Part shown: positions 8,652-16,599 of the stretch, piece by piece
How positions within the stretch are numbered: position 1 is the stretch's first letter
Layout: each line of letters begins with the position of its first letter
Source of the DNA: Nitrospirota bacterium
GTDB taxonomy: Bacteria > Nitrospirota > Thermodesulfovibrionia > Thermodesulfovibrionales > JdFR-88
DNA: 35,556 bases
NCBI GenBank assembly: GCA_021813405.1
Contig: JAKAKS010000007.1
Coordinates: forward strand, 1 to 35,556
Direction: 5' to 3'
Translations under genes and position numbers: made by a program
Notes under the pieces: model-generated
What the model saw: only the letters and a program-made list of their open reading frames with translations
Told to the model about the DNA's origin: nothing
Database searches by the model: none

Positions 8652-9344
8652 TTATTTTTTATGTTCTTCCTTGGCCGCACAGATGACGTACTGGCCGCCC
8701 AGCGGGAGCCAGCCGAGGACGTCCTCAAGGGGGCGCAGCTTTTTAAGAAAGCCAGGGAAGAATACGATGTACCTGGTTTCGACAATGCTAAAACCTGCCT
8801 CTTGCAGCTCTTTTACGCAGGCCCTTCTGCCTATCAGCACGGCGCCTTCGTCAAACACGCAGGTGTTTACGGCGCGCCTGGTAAGCGGGTTAAGCGGGTT
8901 GTGCTCGAAGATAAACAGCCTTTTGCCAGGGGCAAGCACGCGGTGGATGTCCGCATAGACTGCCTGTCTGCCCTCCGGAACGTGATGGAGCACGCACGAA
9001 AGCAGCACCGCGTCGAATGAGTTTTCGCCATATGGCGCTGCTTTGCCGTCAAAATGGCGGAAAGATATCCCCCGGGTTTCACCGGCGGCTATCTCCACGG
9101 ATTTAATGGAGGGGTCCGCACCGTGAACATCGGCATCGGGGAGCAGTTTTTTAAGCTGCCTTGTAACCAGCCCAAGGCCGCACCCATAATCCAGCACCCT
9201 GAGGCCAGGCCGCATCTCCGGCTTCAAAGCCCCAGCCACTATGCGGGCTTTCATTGCGTGGAAGTACTCGGGGTCCTCGCCGGTGCAGGTAATGTTTTTT
9301 TTATGGGCCTCCCTGTAAAGGGAGCTTGCCTCATCAAAATCCAT
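8652..9344 (-). CDS. Class I SAM-dependent methyltransferase
   Basis: A 230-residue protein with a Rossmann-type methyltransferase fold. Motif I is VLDYGCGLG (about 50-58), the acidic residue after the second strand appears in HGADPS, and the motif around FDAVLLSCVLHHVPE is typical of UbiE/Methyltransf_11 relatives. The substrate cannot be read from the sequence. Its ATG begins directly after the stop codon of the upstream GT2 glycosyltransferase gene, so the two are almost certainly co-translated. This suggests a role in modifying a lipid-linked sugar or polyprenol intermediate (inference). Confidence 0.85.
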   Translation of the reverse strand: MDFDEASSLYREAHKKNITCTGEDPEYFHAMKARIVAGALKPEMRPGLRVLDYGCGLGLVTRQLKKLLPDADVHGADPSIKSVEIAAGETRGISFRHFDGKAAPYGENSFDAVLLSCVLHHVPEGRQAVYADIHRVLAPGKRLFIFEHNPLNPLTRRAVNTCVFDEGAVLIGRRACVKELQEAGFSIVETRYIVFFPGFLKKLRPLEDVLGWLPLGGQYVICAAKEEHKK

Positions 9345-10379
9345 CTATTCGAGAAACCGCCTTAAAATATAGAGCGGCCGTTTCTTGATCTCATCGTTAA
9401 TCCGGCCCACGTACTCGCCGATTATCCCAAGCGAGATAAGCTGTATGCCACCCAGGAACAACACCGCCGCTATCAGGGAGCCCCAGCCCTGCACCAGCCG
9501 CCCGGAAAATATCTTGAGGATCAGTATGTAAACCAGATAGGTAAAACTGAGCGCCGCGGAGGCGAACCCGAAATACATGGCAAGACGCAGGGGCGTGTTG
9601 GAGAAAGACACGAATGCGTCCAGTGCAAACTTTATCATCTTGGCAAGCGGGTACTTGGTGGAGCCCGCATAGCGCTTGTCCCTCAGGTACGGCACGCCGG
9701 TCTGCCGGAACCCCACCCAGGAAGTGAGGCCGCGCACATAGCGGTTTCTCTCCCTTACCTCGCCAAGGGCAAGGACCACCTTGCGGTCCATAAGCCTGAA
9801 ATCCCCGGCGTCCACCGGGATATTAATATCGGACATGCCGGAGAGCATCCGGTAGAAGACCGTGGCTGTCAGCTTCTTGAACGTGGTCTCCCCTTCCCTT
9901 TTGCGCCTTATGCCGTAAATAACTTCATACCCCTCGTCCCACTTGGCCACAAACTCCGCGATCACCTCGGGCGGGTCCTGCAGGTCCGAATCCAGTATCA
10001 CTATGGCCTGCCCGCGGGCAAAGTCCATACCGGCCGTAATGGCTATCTGGTGGCCGAAATTCCTCGAAAAGTCCACAACCCTCACCCGCTTGTCCGCCTG
10101 CCGGAAGGCCTCAAGGGCGGCAAGCGTGCCATCCGCGCTGCCGTCGTTTACGAAGAGGATTTCATAGTCCCGGCCTATTTTTTCCATCACCGCGGTAAGC
10201 CGGGTGTAGAACTCTCTTATGGATTCTTCTTCATTAAATACCGGCACCACTATTGAAAGCACAGGCTGGCCAACTGGTTCCGGCGCAAGGCCGCCAGCGC
10301 CGGCCTCCTGCTTGATTACCCTGTAATTGCGGACTGACGGGTTTTTATCTCCGGTTTCAGGCTGGAAGTGTTCCGGCAC
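9345..10379 (-). CDS. GT2 family polyprenyl-phosphate glycosyltransferase with two C-terminal TM helices
   Basis: A 344-residue membrane glycosyltransferase of the DPM1/ArnC/GtrB type. The core begins at LSIVVPVFNEEESI (~residue 41), with the nucleotide-binding FVNDGSADGT, the DXD-like ILDSDLQDPP and the conserved RNRYVRGL segment. Two hydrophobic helices near 265-290 and 305-330 anchor it. Relatives move a sugar from a nucleotide donor to undecaprenyl phosphate at the inner membrane. The start is GTG with a GGAGG site nine bases upstream. About 35 residues precede the core and look disordered. The product could be the donor for the nearby ArnT-like transferase (inference). Confidence 0.9.
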   Translation of the reverse strand: MPEHFQPETGDKNPSVRNYRVIKQEAGAGGLAPEPVGQPVLSIVVPVFNEEESIREFYTRLTAVMEKIGRDYEILFVNDGSADGTLAALEAFRQADKRVRVVDFSRNFGHQIAITAGMDFARGQAIVILDSDLQDPPEVIAEFVAKWDEGYEVIYGIRRKREGETTFKKLTATVFYRMLSGMSDINIPVDAGDFRLMDRKVVLALGEVRERNRYVRGLTSWVGFRQTGVPYLRDKRYAGSTKYPLAKMIKFALDAFVSFSNTPLRLAMYFGFASAALSFTYLVYILILKIFSGRLVQGWGSLIAAVLFLGGIQLISLGIIGEYVGRINDEIKKRPLYILRRFLE

Positions 10380-10407
10380 AGGCTTTTACCTCCGAATATG
10401 ATGAAAG

Positions 10408-10479
<72 letters not shown>

Positions 10480-10612
10480 TTATTTGAATCCTGAATAGAT
10501 TCAAGACATTATATTTTACAACAGCCGGGGCCGGGTTTGCACCATTTTTCAGGGCGTGTCTTATTTTGAGGCAGGCCCTGAGCAGGTTTAAATTGCCATG
10601 GGTAGAATAAAT

Positions 10613-12169
10613 TCAGCTTTTTTCGAAGAGCACGTAATCCGGAGCTTTCTGAAGCTCTTTAAGACCCATCTTTGCAAGTACGCCACTGTACTTGCTTCGC
10701 GTTATTATCATTGCCTGGCCTGGCTGGCTTAAATCCGCAACCAGGTCCTCCGTATTAGCCGCGCCGGTTATCTTCCGGCCGGAGTAGAACACCACGCTTG
10801 GGTTATTGATGTCGTAGCAGATCAGTTCCCCATCAGCAGGCAGGTTCTGCTTTGCATATATGCTGTATTTATAAAGCGTGCCCTGCAGGAAGTTGTTTGC
10901 CGACGGCAGCGCCACGGCCAGCACCACAACAAGAAATACAAGCATAGATGCCCCAAGCAACCCGGTATGTATCTTGTTACGCCCGGCAAACGAGATCAGC
11001 GCTATGGCCAGCAGCGGTATGGCAAGCCACACCGTCCAGCCAAGCGGCAGCCCGGCAGGGGCAAATCTGGGCAGCAGCAAAAGTGCAACCCCGCCCGCCA
11101 GGGCCAGCACGCCCGCAAGCCCGTTGGCAAAGCCCGTCCAGCCCTCTTTCTGGTACATGATGCCGTTTGCAGCCAGTATGGAAACCGCAGGCATCGCCGG
11201 CAGGATGTAATCCGGCAGCTTGGTGCGCGCAAACGAGAAGAACACCAGTATGAATGAGGCCCATATAAGCGCAAACAGGCCAGCCGGGTCCGCATCCTTC
11301 ACCGAATTTCTGGCCCCAGTCAACGCCATGGCCGCCCAGGGAAAAGCGCCTAGCAGCAGCACGGGGATGTAATAATAAACCGGCCCCGAATGCCCCGATA
11401 TCACGGACGTGTACCTGAGGAAATGGTGCTTGATAAAGAACATGTACAGAAACTCTTTTCCATTGGCCATGGTTTCAGCCGTGTACCACGGCGCGGAGAC
11501 AACAAGAAAGATTATCAGGCCCGGCAGGCTCCAAAGCTTTTTAAGCCCCGCAAGCCTTTTTGTGGCAAGCATAAAAATACCGGCAACCCCAAACGGTATC
11601 AATATGCCTATTAATCCTTTAGTGAGAAAGGCCAGGGCGGAAAACAGGTAAAAACCATAGGCATAAAACGACCTGCGCCCGCAGCCCGCGTACATATAAA
11701 AGCTGAACAGGGAAAGCGAGATGAACAGCGAAAGCGTCATGTCTGTTACGGCAGCATGGGAGTAGGCGGCATAATAAAGAGAAAGCATGAATGATAGCGC
11801 GGCGTAAAACGCCCGCTTCTCACGTTTCATGAATGGCCGCTGGAAACTGAACTCGCCGCAGGATGCACCCGCAAACAGATAAATCGAGCAGGCCAGCAGC
11901 ACTGCGGCAACAGCCGATGGAAACCTTGCGGCAAATTCGTTTACGCCAAAAACCTTGTACGAAAGCGCCATTAACCAGTATATGAAAATGGGCTTGTCGT
12001 ACCGGTTTACTCCATTATATGTGGGCGTGATCCAATTGCCGCTTGTGACCATCTCACTGGATGCCTGGGCGAAGACGGCCTCGTCCACATCAAAGAGCTT
12101 GAAAGCGCCCAGCTTGAAGAAAGCCAAAAATACGGCTATCCCAAGGACAGGGAAAAAATATCGCGCCAA
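10613..12169 (-). CDS. ArnT/PMT-like lipid-sugar glycosyltransferase (multi-pass membrane protein)
   Basis: A 518-residue polytopic membrane protein of the GT39/GT83 (dolichyl-phosphate-mannose mannosyltransferase and ArnT) type. The first periplasmic loop carries the conserved acidic motif LFDVDEAVFAQASSEM (about 28-43), which holds the catalytic Asp in the family. Then come RYDKPIFIYWL and about ten further hydrophobic segments. The C-terminal ~80 residues form a soluble domain. Family members transfer a sugar from a polyprenyl-phosphate carrier to an acceptor such as lipid A or a protein on the periplasmic side. The start is TTG with a GGAGGG site at good spacing. The nearby GT2 gene could supply its donor. 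Confidence 0.88.
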   Translation of the reverse strand: MARYFFPVLGIAVFLAFFKLGAFKLFDVDEAVFAQASSEMVTSGNWITPTYNGVNRYDKPIFIYWLMALSYKVFGVNEFAARFPSAVAAVLLACSIYLFAGASCGEFSFQRPFMKREKRAFYAALSFMLSLYYAAYSHAAVTDMTLSLFISLSLFSFYMYAGCGRRSFYAYGFYLFSALAFLTKGLIGILIPFGVAGIFMLATKRLAGLKKLWSLPGLIIFLVVSAPWYTAETMANGKEFLYMFFIKHHFLRYTSVISGHSGPVYYYIPVLLLGAFPWAAMALTGARNSVKDADPAGLFALIWASFILVFFSFARTKLPDYILPAMPAVSILAANGIMYQKEGWTGFANGLAGVLALAGGVALLLLPRFAPAGLPLGWTVWLAIPLLAIALISFAGRNKIHTGLLGASMLVFLVVVLAVALPSANNFLQGTLYKYSIYAKQNLPADGELICYDINNPSVVFYSGRKITGAANTEDLVADLSQPGQAMIITRSKYSGVLAKMGLKELQKAPDYVLFEKS

Positions 12170-12271
12170 CCCTTACCCTCCACGGGCCCTACCCGCGAAA
12201 AAACAATTCAGGCCCTTTTTTAATCGAACTAATCATATTACTTTTGGCCTTCGCGTGTCTACAGGAAACTG

Positions 12272-12907
12272 CTATAAAATTTCCAGCATCCCGGCAGGTA
12301 TGGCCCCTTCCCGAAGCACCGTTATTTTACCGTCGCTGGCTTCCACTATGGTGGAGGGCTTCCCGCCTGCGGCCCTGCCCTTTACTATCAGGTCCACCCG
12401 GCTGCCAAAATACGCTGCAATCTGACAGTCGTCCGTGGCGGGCGGAAGGCCTGAAGGGTTGGCGCTGGTGGCTGTAAGCACAGTCCCGGAAGCCTTTGCC
12501 AGTTCAAGGGCGAACGACGGGCCGGGCACCCTTATCGCCAGCTTGCCGTTCTTGGCTATGTACTGCGGCAGTTCTTTTCTGGTCTTTAAAATAATGGTAA
12601 GCGGGCCTGGCCAGAACCTCTCCATCAAACTTCTGGAAACCGGGTCTATTACCAGTTCCAGTGCGTCCAATGCCTCTATTGAACCGGCAACCAGCGGTGA
12701 CGGTTTTACCTTTTCCCTGCCCTTCAGGGCGAATATTCTTTCAAGCGCGCTTATGTTGCTGTATAAGGCACATAATCCGTAATAGGTTTCCGTGGGGCAG
12801 GCAACCACGCCGCCTGCGTCAAGCACGCCAAGCGCCAGAGCTATCTCCTGTGCAGTACAGGCCCGCCCAGGCATTTGCGGTTTTCCGCCTTTTTGTTCAG
12901 CCATCAT
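12272..12907 (-). CDS. tsaC: Threonylcarbamoyl-AMP synthase (TsaC/Sua5/YrdC family)
   Basis: A 211-residue YrdC-domain protein. It makes threonylcarbamoyl-AMP from Thr, bicarbonate and ATP for t6A37 modification of ANN-decoding tRNAs. Visible signatures are GGVVACPTETYYGL, the KGREKVKP loop, RFWPGPLTIILK and TATSANPSGLPP. It lacks the extra C-terminal Sua5 domain, so it is the short TsaC form. Two tandem ATGs stand at the start (12907 and 12904). A promoter (TTGACA, 16 bases, TTTAAT) ends four bases before the first and seven before the second. There is no Shine-Dalgarno, so a leaderless mRNA starting at the second ATG is likely. Confidence 0.92.
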   Translation of the reverse strand: MMAEQKGGKPQMPGRACTAQEIALALGVLDAGGVVACPTETYYGLCALYSNISALERIFALKGREKVKPSPLVAGSIEALDALELVIDPVSRSLMERFWPGPLTIILKTRKELPQYIAKNGKLAIRVPGPSFALELAKASGTVLTATSANPSGLPPATDDCQIAAYFGSRVDLIVKGRAAGGKPSTIVEASDGKITVLREGAIPAGMLEIL

Positions 12908-12911
12908 GGAG

Positions 12912-12939
12912 ATTAAAATGCCCGCCGGGGCGATGTCAA
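12912..12939 (-). promoter_or_regulatory. Promoter of tsaC, predicted leaderless
   Basis: On the minus strand, -35 TTGACA (12939-12934), a 16-base spacer and -10 TTTAAT (12917-12912). The second ATG begins seven bases downstream, where transcription should start. Confidence 0.6.
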
Positions 12940-12978
12940 TTTAATGATGAGGTTCGAAGTACGCCGGAGGGCGAAAGA

Positions 12979-13002
12979 AGTGGCCGGGTTAACCCGGCCA
13001 CT
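12979..13002 (-). terminator. 24-bp perfect palindrome, possible terminator of the rpsU operon
   Basis: AGTGGCCGGGTT is followed by its exact reverse complement, forming a strong hairpin with a TTAA loop. It lies about 80 bases after the 3' end of the Lys-rich small gene. On the minus strand it is followed by TCTTTCG, a poor U-tract, so the terminator role is only probable. A second, weaker hairpin (CCGCAA/TTGCGG, 13049-13069) with a T-run on the plus strand lies nearby. Confidence 0.45.
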
Positions 13003-13080
13003 CGGGTTGGTGCAAAATCAGAATACTACCCGGCAATTACAGCCAGTTCCGCAACTTCAGGAATTGCGGGCCTGTTTTTT

Positions 13081-13299
13081 TCAGCAGCCTTCATCTGCCC
13101 GGCCGTCCTGGTCCCCGGAATCGGCCCCGGCCTGCCCTGTTTCAGCCTCTGCGGGCTGGCCCATCTGAGCTTCAGCCGTCTCCTCACCTGGCCGCAAGAC
13201 TTTATCCAGGCGCTTTTGCCTCTTGACCTCCTGCTTTTTCTGCCGGTTCAGTTCTTTTTTCCTCTTCTCGCTTTTGTACATCCCTGCGCGTTTGGCCAA
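13081..13299 (-). CDS. Small Lys/Arg-rich protein downstream of rpsU
   Basis: A 72-residue protein with a highly basic, probably helical N-terminal half (MAKRAGMYKSEKRKKELNRQ, continuing to LDKVLRPG) and an acidic, Gly/Ala/Glu-rich, likely disordered C-terminal half ending in Cys. I believe similar small KRxKELxRQKKQE proteins occur beside rpsU or RNA-binding genes in other bacteria, but this is from memory. The start is TTG at 13299, supported by an AGGAG site ten bases upstream that overlaps the rpsU end. The charge pattern suggests RNA or ribosome binding (inference). Confidence 0.7.
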   Translation of the reverse strand: MAKRAGMYKSEKRKKELNRQKKQEVKRQKRLDKVLRPGEETAEAQMGQPAEAETGQAGADSGDQDGRADEGC

Positions 13300-13305
13300 A
13301 ATTTA

Positions 13306-13521
13306 TCAACTCCTGTCCGCAGACGCCATGGGTCTTGGCTTGCCGGATTTGCCACCCTTGGCGCGTTTTTTCTGAGCCTCTCTCTGCTTGGTCTTAAGCT
13401 TCACTGACGGTTTTTCGTAATACCGCCTTTTCTTCAGCTCTTTCAGGACGCCCTCTTTCTGGAGCTTCCTTTTAAGCAGTTTGAGTGCCTTTTCTATGTC
13501 CCCTTCTACCCTTATCTCCAT
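13306..13521 (-). CDS. rpsU: Small ribosomal subunit protein S21 (bS21)
   Basis: A 71-residue S21. It has the typical features EGDIEKALKLLKRKLQKEG, then LKKRRYYEKPSVKLK, then a Lys/Arg-rich tail. bS21 binds near the 3' end of 16S rRNA and influences initiation. Its ATG lies inside the last codons of the upstream RRM gene (shared bases 13512-13521), and its ribosome site (GCAGAGG) is within that gene, so the two are translationally coupled. Confidence 0.95.
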   Translation of the reverse strand: MEIRVEGDIEKALKLLKRKLQKEGVLKELKKRRYYEKPSVKLKTKQREAQKKRAKGGKSGKPRPMASADRS

Positions 13522-13832
13522 CCTCTGCCCGATTCCCTGTCCCTTCCTCCGAAGCCCCTTCCAGGCCTTCCGCCTGTCCTGGGCTGCTGGGGCCTGGCCT
13601 CGCTTACATTCAAGGCCCTATCCTTCAGCGTCCTTCCGTTTATCGAGTTCACAGCTTTTTCAGCCTCTTCAAGAGTGGCCATTTCAACGAACCCGAACCC
13701 TTTTGAACGCCCTGTCTCATCGCTTATAACCTTGGCGGACTGCACTTCGCCCGCCTCTGAGAACAACTGGCGCAGATCGTCCTCGGTTACCGAGTAAGGA
13801 AGGTTCCCCACGTATAGTTTTTTTGATGTCAT
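13512..13832 (-). CDS. Single-RRM RNA-binding protein
   Basis: A 106-residue protein with one RNA-recognition motif: RNP2 LYVGNL at about 6-11 and RNP1 KGFGFVEM at about 44-51. A short Gly/Arg-rich tail follows (GGRPGRGFGGRDRESGRGWR). Bacterial members of this family are RNA chaperones, often cold-induced. It overlaps rpsU by ten bases, and a cold-shock gene is just upstream on the same strand, consistent with a translation and RNA-folding unit. Ribosome site AAAGGA lies upstream of the ATG. Confidence 0.93.
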   Translation of the reverse strand: MTSKKLYVGNLPYSVTEDDLRQLFSEAGEVQSAKVISDETGRSKGFGFVEMATLEEAEKAVNSINGRTLKDRALNVSEARPQQPRTGGRPGRGFGGRDRESGRGWR

Positions 13833-14212
13833 CTGATGTTTTTTCCTTTCTGAACGTCTGTTAATCGGCCAGACATGTTCTGGCCTGAGTTTCTTTGCCG
13901 GAATTGCAAGTTTTTAAAAGTTGCTGAAAAGATTGAAACGGATAGTTCTGGAAACAGCAACGGAGCACAATCTGACGAGCCCAGGGCATCGCTATTGCCT
14001 GTTGACAGCTCTAACGGCTGGTTTTGACTGATCTGAATCCGCCTTCCCTTCAAATCTCCCCTTTCAGTTCACGGGGCGTTTACCACTACGCCTTTTCCTG
14101 TTACGGTGCGCCAACACATCTTAATGCTTTTCCGGGGAGAGCGAGAGAATTGCTTTCGAGTGCCGGTTTTTTTTGAAAGGGAGCGGCCCCACAGGGACCG
14201 CCCCGCCTTTTT
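13833..14212 (-). other. Intergenic/leader region between the cold-shock gene and the RRM gene
   Basis: 380 bases with no supported gene. The csp terminator-like hairpin occupies the upstream end (14179-14204). The remaining ~340 bases probably contain the promoter and a long 5' leader of the RRM-rpsU unit. I cannot identify a good promoter or fold in it. A 74-residue frame on this strand ends at the RRM start but has no recognisable protein character. Confidence 0.4.
14179..14204 (-). terminator. Terminator-like hairpin downstream of csp
   Basis: GGGAGCGGCCCC and GGGACCGCCCC are near-complementary arms around an ACA loop (plus-strand reading), starting nine bases after the csp stop. On the minus strand the stem can extend as AAAGG/CCTTT with a short U-tract. 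The plus strand has the better T-run, so it may act in both directions. Confidence 0.5.
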
Positions 14213-14413
14213 TTACAGCTTTTCGATGTTTACTGCTTTAGGGCCTTTGCCGCCCTCGGTGATCTCGAAACTCACGGACTCACCTTCAGCAAGCGTTTTA
14301 AAACCATTGCCCCTTATCTCGGAGTAATGGGCGAAAACATCGGTACCGTCTTCAGCCGTAATAAAGCCGAACCCTTTGGATTCGTTAAACCACTTCACGG
14401 TTCCTTTTGCCAT
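14213..14413 (-). CDS. CspA-family cold-shock protein
   Basis: A 66-residue single cold-shock domain. RNP1 appears as [20 protein letters not shown] and the start as [10 protein letters not shown]. These small cytoplasmic proteins bind single-stranded RNA and DNA and melt mRNA structure. The ATG at 14413 is chosen because AAAGGAGG stands nine bases upstream and because it gives the canonical N-terminus. A promoter about 120 bases upstream implies a long 5' untranslated region, as is typical of cold-shock mRNAs. Confidence 0.96.
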   Translation of the reverse strand: MAKGTVKWFNESKGFGFITAEDGTDVFAHYSEIRGNGFKTLAEGESVSFEITEGGKGPKAVNIEKL

Positions 14414-14536
14414 TAGAGTGTGCCTCCTTTCATCTGTGTTGCGAAGTTTTCCAGGAGGCCATGTCATTACAGAAACCGCGAGAAATCATGTTCGCTGCTC
14501 TTACGATGAAACCAGCTCCATTAAACTCCAGATACC

Positions 14537-14565
14537 ACTATGACATACCCGAAGGCAATAGTCAA
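14537..14565 (-). promoter_or_regulatory. Promoter of the cold-shock gene
   Basis: Minus strand -35 TTGACT (14565-14560), 17-base spacer, -10 CATAGT (14542-14537). The expected start site near 14530 gives a leader of about 117 bases. Confidence 0.55.
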
Positions 14566-14853
14566 GTGTTATCACTATTATTTTTGGCCTGGGATATTCA
14601 CGGGCAATCCATACATTTAACAGCATCCCTGAAACTGAATCTCACCCGGTCAGGCTTTCCGGCTGAGTGCATTGCAGTAAATGATTCCGGGTTGCTCTTT
14701 AATTTGCAATCAGATACGCCGGAATTGTTCCGGTTTGTTTTTAAAGCCAAAAATATATTTATTCATTTTTTAGCTGTTTTGCTTATTTTTTGACAAAAAA
14801 ATCTCACTTTTATTTCGAAAAATTAAAAAAAAGTTACCTAAAATGTAAAAAAA

Positions 14854-14882
14854 TTGACTTTTCTTGCAATTTCGTTAAAAAT
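14854..14882 (+). promoter_or_regulatory. Possible promoter of the PEP carboxykinase gene
   Basis: TTGACT at 14854-14859, 17 bases, then AAAAAT (14877-14882), matching four of six -10 positions. It lies 45 bases before the ATG, which has AGGAGG 13 bases upstream. Confidence 0.4.
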
Positions 14883-14927
14883 AAAGCACTTTACAAGGGC
14901 TTACTACCAGGAGGTTAAAAAAGCAGA

Positions 14928-16592
14928 ATGGCTACTTTCCTTAAAAAACCGCTTTCACCATGGCGCGCGGCCATAGAGACCGCCTTTTACGCCAACTCGG
15001 TTAAAAAAACAAGCATGGCCGAGCTTTACGAGCTGTCTTTGAAGCAGCCGGAGGTGGTAAGGACCGATGAGCCGCTTTACAAGCCGGAGCAGTACGGGCT
15101 TCCTGCTGACGCCAAGGTGCTTGTTTCAATAGATGGCGGCGTGGTAGGCCGGACTGCCAAGGCAAGGAGACTTGTGCGGGAACTGGCTAAACCGGAAAGC
15201 GACAAATTAAAAGCCATTTTGCTTGAGGCGCTGTACCAGTTCAACAGGCGGCCGGGGCTGTGGCTGGAAGGTATTGTAGGGCTGCATCCGGATTTCATGA
15301 TAAAGGCGCATCTGCTGAGCCCCGCTTCGGATGCCAAGAACATGCTGGACTGGGGGTTCAACTTCACACCCATGATGGAGCCGTGGGCCGGCACATTCAG
15401 GAAGTCAAAGGTACTCAATGAGCCGGATATACTTGTATTTGCGGATCCGGAATGGAGCAATCCGGCTTACCCAAGCGGGCTTGTAATAATAGACGAGGCG
15501 GAAAACTGCATAACCATACTTGGGATGAGGTATTTTGGCGAGAGGAAGAAAGGCACGCTCACTCTGGCATGGACTGCCGGGGTGCGCCATAATATGGTAG
15601 CCTGCCATGGCGGGATAAAGACGATAGGCAACAACGCGCCCGTGGCGGTGTTCGGCTTGTCCGGTTCAGGCAAATCATCCATAACCAACAGCCTGGACCA
15701 CGAGGGCACTCTTAAGCCGTCAGAACACGTGACCGTTGTGCACGACGATGCCTTCCTGATAGATTTCGAGAGCAATCTTACAATGGCGCTTGAGCCCTCG
15801 CTTTTTGACAAGACGGACTCCGTGCGGTTCAACGACCCTATAATCAAATACTTCTACTCCGCCCAGAACGTTGCCGTGCTTGAAACGCCCGAAGGCGAAA
15901 GAAAGATAGTTGCCGAAGACATACGCAACGACAACGGCAGGTGCATAAAATCCAGGGACATGTTCGACCATGCCGACTACTGCGCCGCGCCGGATAAAGT
16001 CATCTGGCTTCAGAAGGACCCCAGCATACCGCCAATCTGCAAAGTGAACTCCGCCGGGCTGGCCGTGGCCATGGGGGCCTCGCTTTCCACCCTGAGGGCC
16101 AAGGGCGTTGAGAATGTGGACGCCAAGGAGCTTGAAAAACTTGTTATCGAACCCTTCGCCAACCCGTTCAGGGTGCATCCGCTTCTGGTGGACTGCCAGC
16201 AGTTCATGAAGCTCTTCAAGGCGGGATGCGAGTGCTATATAATGAACACGCACGCATTCGGCACCCCGGACGACCTGACGGACATCCCGAAGGAATTGTC
16301 TCTTAAGATAATGACCGAGCTTGTGCGCGGCAATATAGAATGGAGGGACTGGAAACGGTTCCCGGGCCTTGCCATACCCAAAAACGGCGCGGAGATATTC
16401 GGGGCGGACTTCGACAAGAAATATAAACCGTCCAGAAACGCCGTTTACATGCAGTACCTGCGCGACAGGATGCAGGACAGGATAACCTACCTCTCCAACA
16501 AGAGGGACATAGAGCATGACATGGACAGTTCTTTCATAGACCCGCTGGTTGTGGCCAGGACCGTTATAGACAAGGTCCTGAACCCGGTCTGA
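14928..16592 (+). CDS. Phosphoenolpyruvate carboxykinase, divergent ATP-type family member
   Basis: A 554-residue enzyme that should interconvert oxaloacetate and PEP with a nucleoside triphosphate, linking the TCA cycle to gluconeogenesis. Active-site motifs match the ATP-type fold: YFGERKKGT with K207/K208, CHGG with H227 (a metal-ligand position), P-loop GLSGSGKSS at 243-251 and HDDAF at 272-276 with two Asp. The usual substrate-binding GRSPKDK loop is replaced by GRTAKARR at 74-81, keeping the Arg. The rest differs strongly from the E. coli enzyme, so cofactor (ATP, GTP or other) is not certain. A leading AGGAGG site supports the start. The M50 protease and trpS follow closely. Confidence 0.82.
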   Translation: MATFLKKPLSPWRAAIETAFYANSVKKTSMAELYELSLKQPEVVRTDEPLYKPEQYGLPADAKVLVSIDGGVVGRTAKARRLVRELAKPESDKLKAILLEALYQFNRRPGLWLEGIVGLHPDFMIKAHLLSPASDAKNMLDWGFNFTPMMEPWAGTFRKSKVLNEPDILVFADPEWSNPAYPSGLVIIDEAENCITILGMRYFGERKKGTLTLAWTAGVRHNMVACHGGIKTIGNNAPVAVFGLSGSGKSSITNSLDHEGTLKPSEHVTVVHDDAFLIDFESNLTMALEPSLFDKTDSVRFNDPIIKYFYSAQNVAVLETPEGERKIVAEDIRNDNGRCIKSRDMFDHADYCAAPDKVIWLQKDPSIPPICKVNSAGLAVAMGASLSTLRAKGVENVDAKELEKLVIEPFANPFRVHPLLVDCQQFMKLFKAGCECYIMNTHAFGTPDDLTDIPKELSLKIMTELVRGNIEWRDWKRFPGLAIPKNGAEIFGADFDKKYKPSRNAVYMQYLRDRMQDRITYLSNKRDIEHDMDSSFIDPLVVARTVIDKVLNPV

Positions 16593-16599
16593 TACGGCA

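Larger units (their letters stand above)
14414..14927. other. Divergent intergenic region between csp and the PEP carboxykinase gene
   Basis: 514 AT-rich bases. It contains the csp promoter and leader on the minus strand and a promoter-like sequence for the PEP carboxykinase gene on the plus strand. At 14719-14733 lies a CCGGAA/TTCCGG hairpin followed by TTTGTTTTT, an intrinsic-terminator shape on the plus strand. A plus-strand frame of about 110 codons from 14461 exists but overlaps the csp leader and has no family resemblance. Confidence 0.5.

Noticed and set aside
13049-13080. Hairpin CCGCAA/TTGCGG followed by a T-run on the plus strand
   Set aside because: The orientation is wrong for the minus-strand rpsU unit and no plus-strand gene ends here, so it was not called as a terminator.
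13829-14053. 74-codon minus-strand frame ending at the RRM gene start
   Set aside because: No ribosome site, no family likeness, and it lies in the expected 5' leader of the RRM-rpsU unit.
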